Part shown: one piece after another, positions 37,813-47,481 of the stretch
How the letters are laid out: each line of letters starts with the position of its first letter
Numbering within the stretch: position 1 is the stretch's first letter
NCBI GenBank assembly: GCA_030698225.1
Contig: JAUYNR010000104.1
Span: 27,132 to 91,131 of the forward strand
Direction of reading: 5' to 3'
Origin: Oxalobacteraceae bacterium
GTDB lineage: Bacteria > Pseudomonadota > Gammaproteobacteria > Burkholderiales > Burkholderiaceae_D
DNA length: 64,000 nucleotides
The notes under the pieces: generated by a model
What the model was told of the DNA's origin: nothing
The model's input: only the letters and a program-made list of their open reading frames with translations
The model's database searches: none
Position numbers and translations under genes: made by a program

Positions 37813-38709
37813 TCAGTTGCCGCTATCTTCATAGGTGAATGCTTTCGCGACTGCGACCAGCACTTGCTCCAGGATCAGGCCGACCACGCCGATGACGACG
37901 ATCGCGATGATGATGTGCGCGACGTTCAGGTTATTCCACTCGTCCCAGACCCAGAATCCGATACCGACGCCGCCGGTCAGCATTTCTGCGGCGACGATGA
38001 CCAGCCAGGCGGTGCCGATGGCCAGACGCACTCCGGTCAGCATGTGCGGCAATACCGCCGGCAGCAGGATCTTGGTCAGGATTTTCCATTCCGACAGATT
38101 CAGCACCCGCGCCACGTTCATGTAATCCTGCGGCACGCGCTGCACGCCGATCGCGGTGTTGATGATCATCGGCCAGATCGAGCAGATCAGGATAGACCAG
38201 ATCGCAGCCGGATCGGCCGCCTTGAATACCAGCAGGCCGATCGGCAGCCAGGCCAAGGGCGACACCGGTTTGAGCAGGCTGATGATCGGACCGAACATGC
38301 GCGACAGAAAGGTGAAACGGCCGATCATGAAACCGAGCGGGATGCCAATCGCTGCCGCCATGCCGAAGCCAACCGCGACCCGCTTGAGCGACGCATACAC
38401 GTTCCAGCCTATGCCCTGGTCGTTCGGGCCATTGCTGTAGAACGGGTCGGAGAACAGCACGACGGCTTCATTGAATGTCAGCAGCGGTGACGGGATGGCG
38501 CTATTCTTAATCGAGATGATTTGCCAGACCAACACCAGCAAAGCGACGCCGATCAGCGGCGGCACCACAGCAAGAAAGAAAGGCCGCACTGGCAGCTTCC
38601 TGGCCGGCGCCTTCGCGGCACCGGGGCTTGAAGCGATCGCTTTCAGCGGTACGGCCGGGGTTACGGCTGCGGCCGGCTGATCCGGGGTGGAATCCATAAC
38701 TGCAATCAT
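37813..38709 (-). CDS. nrtB: Nitrate ABC transporter permease
   Basis: The 298-residue inner-membrane protein has an N-terminal cytoplasmic leader of about 45 residues, six hydrophobic segments and an EAA-type loop (RVLNLSEWKILTKILLPAVL). PVSPLAWLPIGLLVFK and TAWLVIVAAEMLTGG are typical of NrtB/SsuC-type permeases. AGGAGCAATC precedes the ATG at 38709. It lies 9 bp after nrtA. Confidence 0.92.
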   Translation of the reverse strand: MIAVMDSTPDQPAAAVTPAVPLKAIASSPGAAKAPARKLPVRPFFLAVVPPLIGVALLVLVWQIISIKNSAIPSPLLTFNEAVVLFSDPFYSNGPNDQGIGWNVYASLKRVAVGFGMAAAIGIPLGFMIGRFTFLSRMFGPIISLLKPVSPLAWLPIGLLVFKAADPAAIWSILICSIWPMIINTAIGVQRVPQDYMNVARVLNLSEWKILTKILLPAVLPHMLTGVRLAIGTAWLVIVAAEMLTGGVGIGFWVWDEWNNLNVAHIIIAIVVIGVVGLILEQVLVAVAKAFTYEDSGN

Positions 38710-38718
38710 GATTGCTCC

Positions 38719-39996
38719 TTAAGCCTTGATCTTGAACGAAGCCGCGTAGGCTTTCGGGTTCTTGCCATCCCAGACGGTGCCGTCCATCAGCTTGCTTGAG
38801 CGCATTACATCCTTCGGCACCGCTACCTTGGCCATCGCGGCAGCATCTTTGTAAAGGTCGATCTTGTTGACCGCCTTGGCCACGCCGAGGTAATCCGGCT
38901 CGTCTTTCATCAAACCCCAGCGCTTGTGCTGCGTCATGAACCACATGCCATCGGACAGGTAAGGGAAGCTTGCCAAACCATCATTGAAAAACTTCATGTG
39001 ATTCGGGTCGTCCCAGGTCTTGCCGAGGCCGTTCTGGTAACGGCCCAGGATGCGCTGGTTGATCGCATCGACCGAGGTATTCACATACGACTTGGCGGCT
39101 ATCGTTTCAGCCATCTTGTTCTTGTTGCCCAACGATGCATCGATCCAGCGGCCCGCTTCCAGCACCGCGGCGACCAGGGCGCGGGCGGTGTTCGGGTATT
39201 TTTTTACGAAGTCGTCGCTGGTGCCCAGCACTTTTTCCGGATGGTCTTTCCAGATGTCCTGGGTCGTGATCGCGGTGATGCCGACGCCGTCCATGATCGC
39301 CCGATGGTTCCATGGCTCGCCGACGCAGAAGCCGTCCATATTGCCGACCCGCATATTGGCGACCATTTGCGGCGGCGGCACCACGATCGCGCGCGCATCC
39401 TTGAACGGATCGATGCCGCTGGCGGCCAGCCAGTAATACAGCCACATCGCATGGGTGCCGGTCGGGAAGGTCTGGGCAAAGGTATATTCGCGCTTTTCGG
39501 TGCGCATCAGCTTGGCCAGGCTGGCGCCATCGACCGCGCCCTTGTCGGCGATTTTTTTCGACAGCGTGATCGCCTGGCCGTTGTTGTTGAGCGACATCAG
39601 CACAGCCATGTCCTTTTTCGGACCGCTGACGCCCATTTGCACCCCGTAAATCAAGCCGTACAGCACATGTGCTGCGTCCAGTTCGCCGTTGATCAGCTTG
39701 TCGCGCACGCCGGCCCACGAGGCTTCCTTGCTGGGCACGATCTTGATGCCGTATTTCTTGTCGAAACCGAGTACCGAAGCCATCACGACTGAGGCGCAGT
39801 CGGTCAGCGGAATGAATCCGACTTTGACTTCTTCCTTCTCCGGCTTGTCCGAGCCCGCGGCCCAGACCCCGCCGGTGGATAATCCAAGCATGCTTGCTCC
39901 TGCTGCGAGACTTGCGGTTTTGATCAGGCTGCGGCGTTTGCCGTCGACTACTGTGTGTTCGGTTGCGCTGAGATGATGGTTCTTATCGTTAAACAT
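38719..39996 (-). CDS. nrtA: Nitrate ABC transporter substrate-binding protein
   Basis: The 425-residue CmpA/NrtA-type binding protein has a twin-arginine-like signal (KRRSLIKTASLAAGASMLGL) for export. Family segments include VGFIPLTDCASVVMASVLGF, FPTGTHAMWLYYWLAA and GFCVGEPWNHRAIMDGVGIT. The start at 39996 (MFNDKNHH) is supported by the leader, which ends just before it. Expression should depend on the sigma-54 promoter, NtrC box and ANTAR-controlled terminator upstream. Confidence 0.92.
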   Translation of the reverse strand: MFNDKNHHLSATEHTVVDGKRRSLIKTASLAAGASMLGLSTGGVWAAGSDKPEKEEVKVGFIPLTDCASVVMASVLGFDKKYGIKIVPSKEASWAGVRDKLINGELDAAHVLYGLIYGVQMGVSGPKKDMAVLMSLNNNGQAITLSKKIADKGAVDGASLAKLMRTEKREYTFAQTFPTGTHAMWLYYWLAASGIDPFKDARAIVVPPPQMVANMRVGNMDGFCVGEPWNHRAIMDGVGITAITTQDIWKDHPEKVLGTSDDFVKKYPNTARALVAAVLEAGRWIDASLGNKNKMAETIAAKSYVNTSVDAINQRILGRYQNGLGKTWDDPNHMKFFNDGLASFPYLSDGMWFMTQHKRWGLMKDEPDYLGVAKAVNKIDLYKDAAAMAKVAVPKDVMRSSKLMDGTVWDGKNPKAYAASFKIKA

Positions 39997-40024
39997 GGTT
40001 CGACTCCAACTGTTTTGAACAAAT

Positions 40025-40075
40025 AAAAAAGGTGCCTGTCCGTCATGAAATGCATCATGCGGAGAGACACCTTTG
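40025..40075 (-). terminator. Attenuating intrinsic terminator in the nrtA leader
   Basis: On the minus strand AAAGGTGTC...CATGA pairs with TCATG...CAGGCACCTTT, followed by a T-run (TTTTTTATTT). It lies inside the transcribed leader, 29 bp before the nrtA ATG, directly after the two ANTAR hairpins. Read-through must be allowed by NasT for nrtABD to be expressed. Confidence 0.85.
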
Positions 40076-40086
40076 TCTTGGCAGAA

Positions 40087-40130
40087 CCGACCGCCGTTGG
40101 CCGGATCCACACAGTCGCCATCGTTGGCGC
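40087..40130 (-). promoter_or_regulatory. Two-hairpin ANTAR target RNA (NasT antitermination site)
   Basis: Read on the minus strand: hairpin 1 has stem CGCC/GGCG with hexaloop AACGAT (40116-40129). Hairpin 2 has stem CCGGCC/GGTCGG with hexaloop AACGGC (40087-40104). Both loops have A at position 1 and G at position 4, the ANTAR recognition rule. Hairpin 1 starts at the predicted first transcribed bases. Confidence 0.85.
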
Positions 40131-40144
40131 TTATATTTTATTGA

Positions 40145-40159
40145 GCAATTGCCGTGCCA
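40145..40159 (-). promoter_or_regulatory. Sigma-54 promoter of nrtABD
   Basis: The minus strand reads TGGCAC-GGCAA-TTGC, an exact match to the -24/-12 consensus. The start of transcription would fall near 40133, immediately before ANTAR hairpin 1. Confidence 0.85.
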
Positions 40160-40209
40160 GCCTATTCACAGAAAAAACCGTCCATCCGGATGCAATTCAG
40201 TGGTTTTGT

Positions 40210-40226
40210 CGCACCAAATTTGTGCG
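40210..40226. promoter_or_regulatory. NtrC-like box upstream of nrtA
   Basis: CGCAC-CAAATTT-GTGCG is a perfect 5-7-5 dyad, extended by T/A and G/C outside to GTCGCAC...GTGCGAC. It is centred about 85 bp upstream of the predicted start of transcription. Confidence 0.75.
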
Positions 40227-40246
40227 ACGCACCAACATAAGCCATC

Positions 40247-40852
40247 TCAACCCAGCAAATCGGCCACATCGAGAATCCGCTGCGCGATATCGACCACTTT
40301 CAGGTTCTTGTCCATCGCCAGCCGGCGCAATTTTTGGTACGCATCCTGCTCCGACAGCTTGTGACGCGTCATCAGCAAGCCCTTGGCGCGGTCGATGGTC
40401 TTGCGCTCGGCCAGCTTGGCCTTGGTATCGGATAAGTCGGAGCGTAATTTCTGATCCGCATTGAAGCGCATCATTGCCACGTCCAATACCGGCTTGATGC
40501 GCTCGGCCTGCAAGCCGGCCACCACGTAAGCTGAAACCCCGGCCTCCATCGCCACCTTCATATGGGATTCGCTGGCATCTTCGGTAAACAATGCAATCGG
40601 ACGCGGCGCATCGCGGGTGGCGATCACGATCTGCTCCAGCACGTCGCGCGCATCGGACTCGGCGTCGATGATGATGATGTCCGGCTGCAGTTGCGCGATC
40701 CGCTCCTGCAGGTAAATATCCCCCGGAATCGCGGCAACGATGTTGTAGCCGGCCTGCAGCAGGCCGATGCGCAACGCACGCGAACGCTCGGAATGGGCGC
40801 GTGCGGCTGCATCGTCGACATCCTCAGAGGACCAGACGGTATTGACGACCAT
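40247..40852 (-). CDS. nasT: ANTAR-domain antiterminator NasT
   Basis: The 201-residue protein has a receiver-like N-terminal domain (ALRIGLLQAGYNIVAAIPGD, DIIIIDAESDARDVLEQI) and a C-terminal ANTAR RNA-binding domain (ERKTIDRAKGLLMTRHKLSE, YQKLRRLAMDKN). It would bind the two-hairpin RNA in the nrtA leader and let polymerase pass the terminator when nitrate or nitrite is present; in other bacteria a NasS sensor holds it back. No nasS is seen; NrtA is the only nitrate-binding-type protein nearby. The start is probably ATG 40852 (MVVNTVWS); longer frames lack support. The sigma-54 promoter lies downstream of it, so nasT is transcribed separately. Confidence 0.88.
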   Translation of the reverse strand: MVVNTVWSSEDVDDAAARAHSERSRALRIGLLQAGYNIVAAIPGDIYLQERIAQLQPDIIIIDAESDARDVLEQIVIATRDAPRPIALFTEDASESHMKVAMEAGVSAYVVAGLQAERIKPVLDVAMMRFNADQKLRSDLSDTKAKLAERKTIDRAKGLLMTRHKLSEQDAYQKLRRLAMDKNLKVVDIAQRILDVADLLG

Positions 40853-41003
40853 GATGCGTAGCCTGCCTATTTCGGATGTCGCAATTTGCGTTTTCAAAGT
40901 AAAAATCCATTCAGCCTTGCGGCACTGGTATCGGGCTAAAGCAGCACTATCCACTATAATCTATGCAAGAATCACACCACCCACCTACCGGTAGATAATC
41001 CCC

Positions 41004-42032
41004 ATGCTTGTATTAGGCGTTGAATCCTCCTGTGACGAAACCGGCATTGCGCTGGTGGACACCGAACAAGGCTTGCTGGCGCACGCGCTGCACTCGCAGG
41101 TTGCGATGCATGCGGCGTATGGCGGCGTGGTGCCGGAACTGGCATCGCGCGACCATATCCGGCGCGCCGTCCCGTTGCTGCAGCAAACCCTCAAGGACAG
41201 CGGCCGCACGCTGGCGCAGATCGACGCGATCGCCTACACCCAGGGTCCGGGGCTGGCAGGCGCGCTGCTGGTCGGTGCGTCGTTTGCCTGCGGCCTGGGG
41301 CTGGCGCTCGACAAGCCGGTGCTCGGCATCCACCATCTGGAAGGGCATTTGCTGTCGCCGCTGCTGGCTAGCAAGCCGCCGGCGTTCCCGTTCGTCGCCT
41401 TGCTGGTGTCCGGCGGCCACACCCAGTTGATGCGGGTCGATGGCGTCGGCCGCTACACGCTGCTGGGCGAGACGCTGGACGACGCCGCCGGCGAAGCGTT
41501 CGACAAGTCGGCCAAGCTGCTGGGGCTGGGCTATCCGGGCGGGCCGGAGATTTCGCGCATGGCCGAATTCGGCGACCCCGGCGTGTACAAGCTGCCGCGC
41601 CCGATGCTGCATTCGAAGGACCTGAACTTCAGCTTCTCCGGCCTGAAAACCGCGGTGCTGACCCTGGTCAAGAACAAGATCACCAATATCTGCGAGCAGG
41701 ACAAGGCCAACGTGGCGCGCGCGTTTGTCGATGCGATGGCGGAAGTGCTGGTGGCAAAATGCGTGGCCGCGCTGCGCGATACCAGCCTGAAGCGGCTGGT
41801 GATCGCCGGCGGCGTCGGCGCCAATACGCAACTGCGCGAAGCGCTGAATGCGGCAGCGGCCAAACGGCGCTTCCAGGTGTTCTATCCGGAACTGGAATTC
41901 TGCACCGACAACGGTGCGATGATCGCGTTCGCCGGGGCGCTGCGCCTGAAGGAAAATCCGGATGCGGCCAAGCGCGATTACGCATTCAATGTGAAGCCGC
42001 GCTGGCCGCTCAGCGATCTGCGCGCTGCGTAG
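41004..42032 (+). CDS. tsaD: tRNA N6-threonylcarbamoyladenosine synthase subunit TsaD
   Basis: The 342-residue ASKHA-fold enzyme transfers threonylcarbamoyl to A37 of ANN-decoding tRNAs. Features are [14 protein letters not shown] at the start, metal-binding His in [33 protein letters not shown] and [12 protein letters not shown]. Standard length. It is divergent from nasT and convergent with plsY. Confidence 0.95.
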   Translation: MLVLGVESSCDETGIALVDTEQGLLAHALHSQVAMHAAYGGVVPELASRDHIRRAVPLLQQTLKDSGRTLAQIDAIAYTQGPGLAGALLVGASFACGLGLALDKPVLGIHHLEGHLLSPLLASKPPAFPFVALLVSGGHTQLMRVDGVGRYTLLGETLDDAAGEAFDKSAKLLGLGYPGGPEISRMAEFGDPGVYKLPRPMLHSKDLNFSFSGLKTAVLTLVKNKITNICEQDKANVARAFVDAMAEVLVAKCVAALRDTSLKRLVIAGGVGANTQLREALNAAAAKRRFQVFYPELEFCTDNGAMIAFAGALRLKENPDAAKRDYAFNVKPRWPLSDLRAA

Positions 42033-42051
42033 GATGGGTGAAACCCATCCT
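42031..42051. terminator. Hairpin at the end of tsaD
   Basis: AGGATGGGT pairs with ACCCATCCT around a GAA loop and overlaps the tsaD stop codon. It is followed by CCATTATTTT; it may end tsaD transcription. Confidence 0.55.
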
Positions 42052-42065
42052 CCATTATTTTCCCC

Positions 42066-42138
42066 AGTATTTTTAAACACGCATTAAAGATATGCGGGAA
42101 TGGCAGTGTTTAAAGTCATACTCCCGATATTTTTAAAT
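42066..42138 (-). repeat. Dispersed ~70-bp intergenic repeat, copy 6
   Basis: This copy is the best-preserved reference: GTATTTTTAAACACGCATT, then GATATGCGGGAATGGCAG, then GTCATACTCCCGATATTTTT. It has AT-rich ends in both orientations and two internal stems. It lies between the converging tsaD and plsY genes and touches the plsY stop. Confidence 0.85.
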
Positions 42139-42743
42139 CACTTCTTCCTGCTGCCGATCCGGCCTTCCTTGCCGGCCATCAGGTTGGCGATATTCCGGCG
42201 GTGACGGAACACCAGCAGCGCGCTCATGACCAGCACCACGAACAGGATAGGATCGACGCCGAACATCAGCCCGTAGTAAAACGGCGCGAATATCGCGGCG
42301 ATCAGCGCGGCAAGCGACGAGTACCGAAACGCATACGCGATCACCAGCCAGGTAATCAGGGTCGCCAGGCCCAGCCAGCCGCTCAGCCCCAGCAGCACGC
42401 CCAGCGCAGTCGCGACGCCCTTGCCGCCGACGAAACGGAAAAACACCGGCCACAGATGGCCGAGGAAGACCGCCAGCGCCACCAGTGCGATGCCGCCCTC
42501 GCCCACCCCGTACTGCGGGCCGAAACGGCTAGCCAGCCAGACCGCCAGCCAGCCCTTCGCGCAATCGCCCAACAGCGTCAGCAGCGCCGCCGCCTTGTTG
42601 CCGCTGCGCAGCACATTGGTCGCGCCCGGATTGCCTGAGCCGTAGCTGCGCGGGTCGTTCAGCCCGAGCAGCTTGCTCACCACCACCGCAAACGAAATCG
42701 AGCCGATCAGATAGGCGGCGAGTGCAAACAAAATGCTATTCAT
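42138..42743 (-). CDS. plsY: Acyl-phosphate glycerol-3-phosphate acyltransferase PlsY
   Basis: The 201-residue membrane enzyme makes lysophosphatidic acid from acyl-phosphate and glycerol-3-phosphate. Five hydrophobic segments and the three conserved loops are visible: [39 protein letters not shown], and the C-terminal [18 protein letters not shown]. Length is standard. Confidence 0.94.
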   Translation of the reverse strand: MNSILFALAAYLIGSISFAVVVSKLLGLNDPRSYGSGNPGATNVLRSGNKAAALLTLLGDCAKGWLAVWLASRFGPQYGVGEGGIALVALAVFLGHLWPVFFRFVGGKGVATALGVLLGLSGWLGLATLITWLVIAYAFRYSSLAALIAAIFAPFYYGLMFGVDPILFVVLVMSALLVFRHRRNIANLMAGKEGRIGSRKK

Positions 42744-42821
42744 GGATTCTTTCTTTTTGGTTTGGGCATTTTGCTTTTTGGGGCGAAGCGTTGGGCTTCG
42801 CTGCGCTCAGCACCAACCTAC

Positions 42822-42898
42822 AATATAAAAATTATCTCGGGGTATATCGAAATAACATGCATTTGCCGCATGTTTTAATTGCGGTTATTAAAATACAC
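42822..42898 (+). repeat. Dispersed ~70-bp intergenic repeat, copy 7
   Basis: This copy reads ATAAAAATTATCTCGGGGTA, then ACATGCATTTGCCGCATG, then TTAATTGCGGTTATTAAAAT. It lies between trhO and plsY (same strand) and follows a GC-rich stretch (GAAGCGTTGGGCTTCGCTGC). Confidence 0.75.
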
Positions 42899-42910
42899 GG
42901 CACTGTATAT

Positions 42911-43762
42911 TTATATGTCGGATGCTTTATAGCAATGCGGGCAGGAGCTGCCCGGCACATATTCCGGCACCAGCTGCTCGCGCGGCGTGACCACCGCGCG
43001 GCAGGCGAAGCATTGGGTGGTGGCGGTCGGTTCCAGCTTCGGATTGAGCGCGGTGCGGTAATCGAACACGAAGCATTCGCCGTCGTAATGGTCGCCGCCG
43101 ACATCCTCGAAATACTGCAGGATGCCGCCGTCGAGCTGGTAGACGCTGTCGAAACCGATGTTTTGCATGTGGATCGCGGCTTTTTCGCAGCGGATGCCGC
43201 CGGTGCAGAAGGTCACCAGTGTCTTGCCTTCCAGCTCCTCCTTGTGAGCGGCGATCACCTCCGGGAATTCGCTGAACTTGCTGATCCGGAAGTCGATGGT
43301 GTCCTTGAAGGTGCCGACATCGACCTCGAATGCATTGCGGGTGTCCAGCATCACCACCGGCCGGCCGTTGTCGTCATGACCGCAATCGAGCCAACGCTTC
43401 AAGGTTTTCGGGTCCACCGCAGGGGCGCGGCCTGCTTCGGGCTTGATCAGCGGCATTTTCATCGTGATGATTTCGCGCTTCAGCTTGACCAGCAATTTGG
43501 TGAACGGCTGCTCTTGCGAAGCGCTTTCCTTGACGTAAAAGTCGGCAAAGCGCGCGTCCGAGCGCAGCCACGCCAGGAAATGGTCGATCGCTGCGCGCCG
43601 GCCCGCCAGAAACAGGTTGATCCCTTCCGGGGTCAGCAGAATCGTGCCTTTTAATTCCAATTGCTCGCACAATGCGCGAAATTCACCGCGCTTTTCAGCA
43701 GTGTCGCTGAAGGTGACGAATTTGTAGCCGGCGATGTTGACGAACTGGGATGTGGACTGCAT
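42911..43762 (-). CDS. trhO: tRNA uridine(34) hydroxylase TrhO (rhodanese family)
   Basis: The 283-residue protein catalyses the oxygen-dependent formation of 5-hydroxyuridine at tRNA position 34. It has an N-terminal acylphosphatase-like domain ([16 protein letters not shown]) and a rhodanese domain with the active-site loop [12 protein letters not shown], then a C-terminal CFAC...CPHC pair that may bind zinc. Standard length for the YceA type. Confidence 0.9.
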   Translation of the reverse strand: MQSTSQFVNIAGYKFVTFSDTAEKRGEFRALCEQLELKGTILLTPEGINLFLAGRRAAIDHFLAWLRSDARFADFYVKESASQEQPFTKLLVKLKREIITMKMPLIKPEAGRAPAVDPKTLKRWLDCGHDDNGRPVVMLDTRNAFEVDVGTFKDTIDFRISKFSEFPEVIAAHKEELEGKTLVTFCTGGIRCEKAAIHMQNIGFDSVYQLDGGILQYFEDVGGDHYDGECFVFDYRTALNPKLEPTATTQCFACRAVVTPREQLVPEYVPGSSCPHCYKASDI

Positions 43763-43865
43763 GGTGCAATTTTCGCTAATGAAATGGTGGCCGCTATTAT
43801 AAACGGCTCTTTGTCAAGACCGAGGCAAGGCCGAGACCGGACCCGGCAGCGGGTAAAATACCGCC

Positions 43866-46800
43866 ATGATTACACCGCAATTCATCCACCTTCGCCTGCA
43901 TTCCGAGTATTCCATCGTCGATGGCCTGGTCCGGCTCGACGACATCATTCCGGCCGCAAAAAAAGATTTGCAACCTGCGCTGGCGCTGACCGACCTGGCC
44001 AACCTGTTCGGCATGGTCAAGTTTTACAAGGCCGCGCGCGCCAAGGGCATCAAGCCGATCATCGGGTGCGATGTCTGGATCACCAATGAAGACGAGCGCG
44101 ACAAGCCGTCGCGTCTGTTGCTGCTGGTCAAGAACCGCGGCGGCTACCTGCAATTGTGCGAACTGCTGTCGCAAGCCTGGCTGACCAACCAGCACCGCGG
44201 CCGCGCCGAAATCCGCACCGAATGGCTGCAAGCGTTGCGCGAAGACGGCAGCGAGCCGGGGCTGATCGCGTTGTCCGGCGCGCATTTCGGCAATGTCGGT
44301 CAGGCGATCGACAACGGCAACCTGGCCGCGGCGGAGCGCCATGCACGGCAGTGGGAGCGCATTTTCCCACAGCATTTCTACATCGAAATCCAGCGCGCCG
44401 GGCAGCCGAACATGGATGCCCATGTGCGCCAGGCGGTCGCCTTGGCCGCGGCACTGCGACTGCCGGTGGTGGCCACGCATCCGATCCAGTTCCTGTCCAA
44501 AGAGGAATTCATCGCCCACGAGGCGCGCACCTGCATCGCCGAAGGCGAGATGCTGGCCAATGCGCGCCGCGTCAGGCGCTTCAACGACTTGCAATGCTTC
44601 CAGACCCAGGAGCAGATGGCCGCGCGCTTCGCCGATCTGCCGGCGGCGTTGCAAAATTCGGTCGAAATCGCCAGGCGCTGCAACCTGACGCTGGAACTGG
44701 GCAAGCCGCAGTTGCCGGATTTCCCGACCCCGGAGGGCATGACGATCGGCGAATTTCTGGTTTCGGAAGCGAAGGCCGGGCTGGAAGTGCGTTTGCTGCA
44801 ACTGTATCCGGATCAGGCAAAACGCGAACTGCAGCGCGCCCGCTATGAAGACCGGCTGCAGTTCGAGACCGACACCATCATCAAGATGGGTTTTCCCGGC
44901 TACTTCCTGATCGTCGCCGAATTCATCCGCTGGGCCAAGGAAAACGGCGTGCCGGTCGGCCCCGGCCGCGGCTCCGGCGCCGGTTCCCTGGTCGCCTATT
45001 CGCTGCTGATCACCGACCTCGATCCGCTCGCCTACAACCTGCTGTTCGAGCGCTTCCTGAATCCGGAACGGGTCTCGATGCCCGATTTCGATATCGATTT
45101 CTGCCAGGAAGGGCGCGACCGCGTGATCCAGCACGTCAAGGACTTGTACGGCAAGGACGCGGTGTCGCAGATCGCCACTTTCGGCACCATGGCGGCCAAG
45201 GGCGCGATCCGCGACGTCGGCCGCGTGCTCGATTTCGGCTACAACTTCTGCGACGGCATTTCCAAGCTGATCCCGTTCAAGCCCGGCAAGCATGTGACGA
45301 TTGCCGACGCGATCAAGGAAGAGCCGATGCTGGCCGAACGGCTGGAAAACGAGGAAGAGGTCAAGCAGCTGCTGGAGCTGGCGCAAAAGGTCGAAGGCAT
45401 CGCCCGCAATATCGGCATGCATGCGGGCGGCGTGCTGATCGCCCCCGGCAAGCTGACCGATTTCTGCCCGCTGTACACGCAGGGCGGCGATTCCGGCGTG
45501 GTGTCGCAGTATGACAAGGACGACGTGGAAGCGGTCGGACTGGTCAAGTTCGACTTTCTGGGCCTGACCACGCTGACGATCCTGGACCGGGCGGTGCGCT
45601 ACATCAAGCAGCTGGACCCGGCACTGGCCGATTTCAGCCTGGAGAAACTGCCGCTGAACGACCGCGCCTCGTATGAACTCTTGACTGCAGCCAAGACGGT
45701 CGCGGTGTTCCAGCTGGAAAGCCGCGGCATGCAGGGCATGCTGAAGGATGCGCGGCCCGACCGCTTCGAGGACATCATCGCGCTGGTGGCGCTGTACCGG
45801 CCGGGCCCGATGGACCTGATTCCGGACTTCTGCAAGCGCAAGCACGGCGAGCGCTTCGATTACCCCGATCCGCGCACCGAGGGCATCCTGTCCGAAACCT
45901 ACGGCATCATGGTGTATCAGGAGCAGGTGATGCAGATGGCGCAGGTGGTCGGCGGCTATTCGCTCGGCGGCGCCGATCTGCTGCGGCGCGCGATGGGCAA
46001 GAAGAAGGCCGAGGAAATGGCGGAGCACCGCCAGATCTTCCGCGACGGCGCGGCCAAGGATGGCTTGACCGAAGCGAAGGCCGACGAGATTTTCGACTTG
46101 ATGGAAAAATTCGCCGGCTACGGCTTCAACAAGTCGCACGCCGCCGCCTACGCACTGCTGTCGTATCACACCGCGTATCTGAAAGCGCATCATCCGGCCG
46201 CCTTCATGGCCGCCAACTTGTCGCTGGCGATGGACGACACCGACAAGATCAAGATCCTGGTCGAAGACGCGCTCGACATCTGCGGCCTGACGCTGCTGCC
46301 GCCCGACATCAACCAGTCCGATTACCGCTTCACGCCGGAGCGCGAAGCGGGCAAGAAGGCGAGCTTCATCCGCTACGGCCTGGGCGCGGTCAAGGGCTCG
46401 GGCCAGAATGCGATCGAGGCGATCGTTGCCGCGCGCCAGGAAACGCCGTTTGTCGATCTGTTCGATTTTTGCCTGCGGGTCGACAAGCGCCAGATCAACC
46501 GCCGCACCATCGAATCGCTGATCCGCGCCGGCGCATTCGACTGTTTCAATGTCGATCGCGCGATTTTGCTGGCGTCGGTCGGGCGCGCGATGGAAGCGGC
46601 CGAGCAGGCGCTGGCATCGATCAACCAGGCCAGCCTGTTCGGTGGCGACGACAGCGACATGGTGGCGCCGCCGGAGTACGTCAAGGTTGCACCCTGGAGC
46701 GACAAGCAAAAGCTGACCGAAGAAAAGGCCGCGCTCGGCTTTTACCTGTCGGGCCACATGTTCAATACCTATGCGGCCGAGGCGCGCAAATTTGCGCGCT

Positions 46801-47327
46801 CCAAACTGGCCAATCTGGAACCGTCGCGCGAGCCGCGACTGATGGTCGGGGTGATCTCCGCACTGCGCGCCCAGATGACCCAGCGCGGCAAGATGATCAT
46901 CGTCACGCTCGACGACGGCAGCGCGACGGTGGACGTGACCGTGTATAGCGAGGTGTTCGATGCCAACAAGGCGCTGTTCAAGGAAGACGAGTTCCTGGCG
47001 GTGCAGGGCAAGGTATCGGAAGACCGTTTTTCCGGCGGCTTGCGGATCACCGCCGAGAAGGTGATGGATATCGTAGCGGCGCGCCAGAAGTTCGCGCGCA
47101 GCGTCGCGCTCGATGTCGTGAAACCGGTCGACACCCGGCAATTGCGCGAGTTGCTGGAGCCCCATCTCGGCGATGGCGGCTTGCCGATCGGCCTGCGCTA
47201 TCGGCTCTGCGATGCCGAGTGCGAACTGCAGCTATCGGACGCCTGGAAAGTAGCGCCGTCCGACAGCTTGCAGCATGCACTCGAGATCCAATTTGGGATT
47301 GGCCAGGTCGCGATCGAATACGATTGA
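43866..47327 (+). CDS. dnaE: DNA polymerase III alpha subunit
   Basis: The 1153-residue replicative polymerase has a PHP domain at the start (FIHLRLHSEYSIVDGLVRLD), the catalytic palm with VGPGRGSGAGSLVAYSLLIT and MPDFDIDFCQEGRDRVI, fingers (GGADLLRRAMGKKKAEEM), a helix-hairpin-helix, and an OB fold (LMVGVISALRAQMTQRGK). The length fits DnaE1. The flanks show no operon partner; msbA follows 154 bp later. Confidence 0.96.
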   Translation: MITPQFIHLRLHSEYSIVDGLVRLDDIIPAAKKDLQPALALTDLANLFGMVKFYKAARAKGIKPIIGCDVWITNEDERDKPSRLLLLVKNRGGYLQLCELLSQAWLTNQHRGRAEIRTEWLQALREDGSEPGLIALSGAHFGNVGQAIDNGNLAAAERHARQWERIFPQHFYIEIQRAGQPNMDAHVRQAVALAAALRLPVVATHPIQFLSKEEFIAHEARTCIAEGEMLANARRVRRFNDLQCFQTQEQMAARFADLPAALQNSVEIARRCNLTLELGKPQLPDFPTPEGMTIGEFLVSEAKAGLEVRLLQLYPDQAKRELQRARYEDRLQFETDTIIKMGFPGYFLIVAEFIRWAKENGVPVGPGRGSGAGSLVAYSLLITDLDPLAYNLLFERFLNPERVSMPDFDIDFCQEGRDRVIQHVKDLYGKDAVSQIATFGTMAAKGAIRDVGRVLDFGYNFCDGISKLIPFKPGKHVTIADAIKEEPMLAERLENEEEVKQLLELAQKVEGIARNIGMHAGGVLIAPGKLTDFCPLYTQGGDSGVVSQYDKDDVEAVGLVKFDFLGLTTLTILDRAVRYIKQLDPALADFSLEKLPLNDRASYELLTAAKTVAVFQLESRGMQGMLKDARPDRFEDIIALVALYRPGPMDLIPDFCKRKHGERFDYPDPRTEGILSETYGIMVYQEQVMQMAQVVGGYSLGGADLLRRAMGKKKAEEMAEHRQIFRDGAAKDGLTEAKADEIFDLMEKFAGYGFNKSHAAAYALLSYHTAYLKAHHPAAFMAANLSLAMDDTDKIKILVEDALDICGLTLLPPDINQSDYRFTPEREAGKKASFIRYGLGAVKGSGQNAIEAIVAARQETPFVDLFDFCLRVDKRQINRRTIESLIRAGAFDCFNVDRAILLASVGRAMEAAEQALASINQASLFGGDDSDMVAPPEYVKVAPWSDKQKLTEEKAALGFYLSGHMFNTYAAEARKFARSKLANLEPSREPRLMVGVISALRAQMTQRGKMIIVTLDDGSATVDVTVYSEVFDANKALFKEDEFLAVQGKVSEDRFSGGLRITAEKVMDIVAARQKFARSVALDVVKPVDTRQLRELLEPHLGDGGLPIGLRYRLCDAECELQLSDAWKVAPSDSLQHALEIQFGIGQVAIEYD

Positions 47328-47481
47328 AGAGCCGCAGATCTGATAGCCGTGAATAAACGGTGAATATTGCCCCCGGAAAATTTCGAAACGGCAGCATAAT
47401 CTTGGCTGCCTATCCGCCTATCCATGGACTGAACCCGAATCAGCTTGCACTGGATGCATGAATGACGAAGCGAACTGAAAA

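Noticed and set aside
43797..47165. A 1122-codon open frame antisense to dnaE
   Set aside because: It is a shadow of the GC-rich dnaE codon pattern: Gln/His/Arg-rich composition, no family features, no ribosome-binding site.
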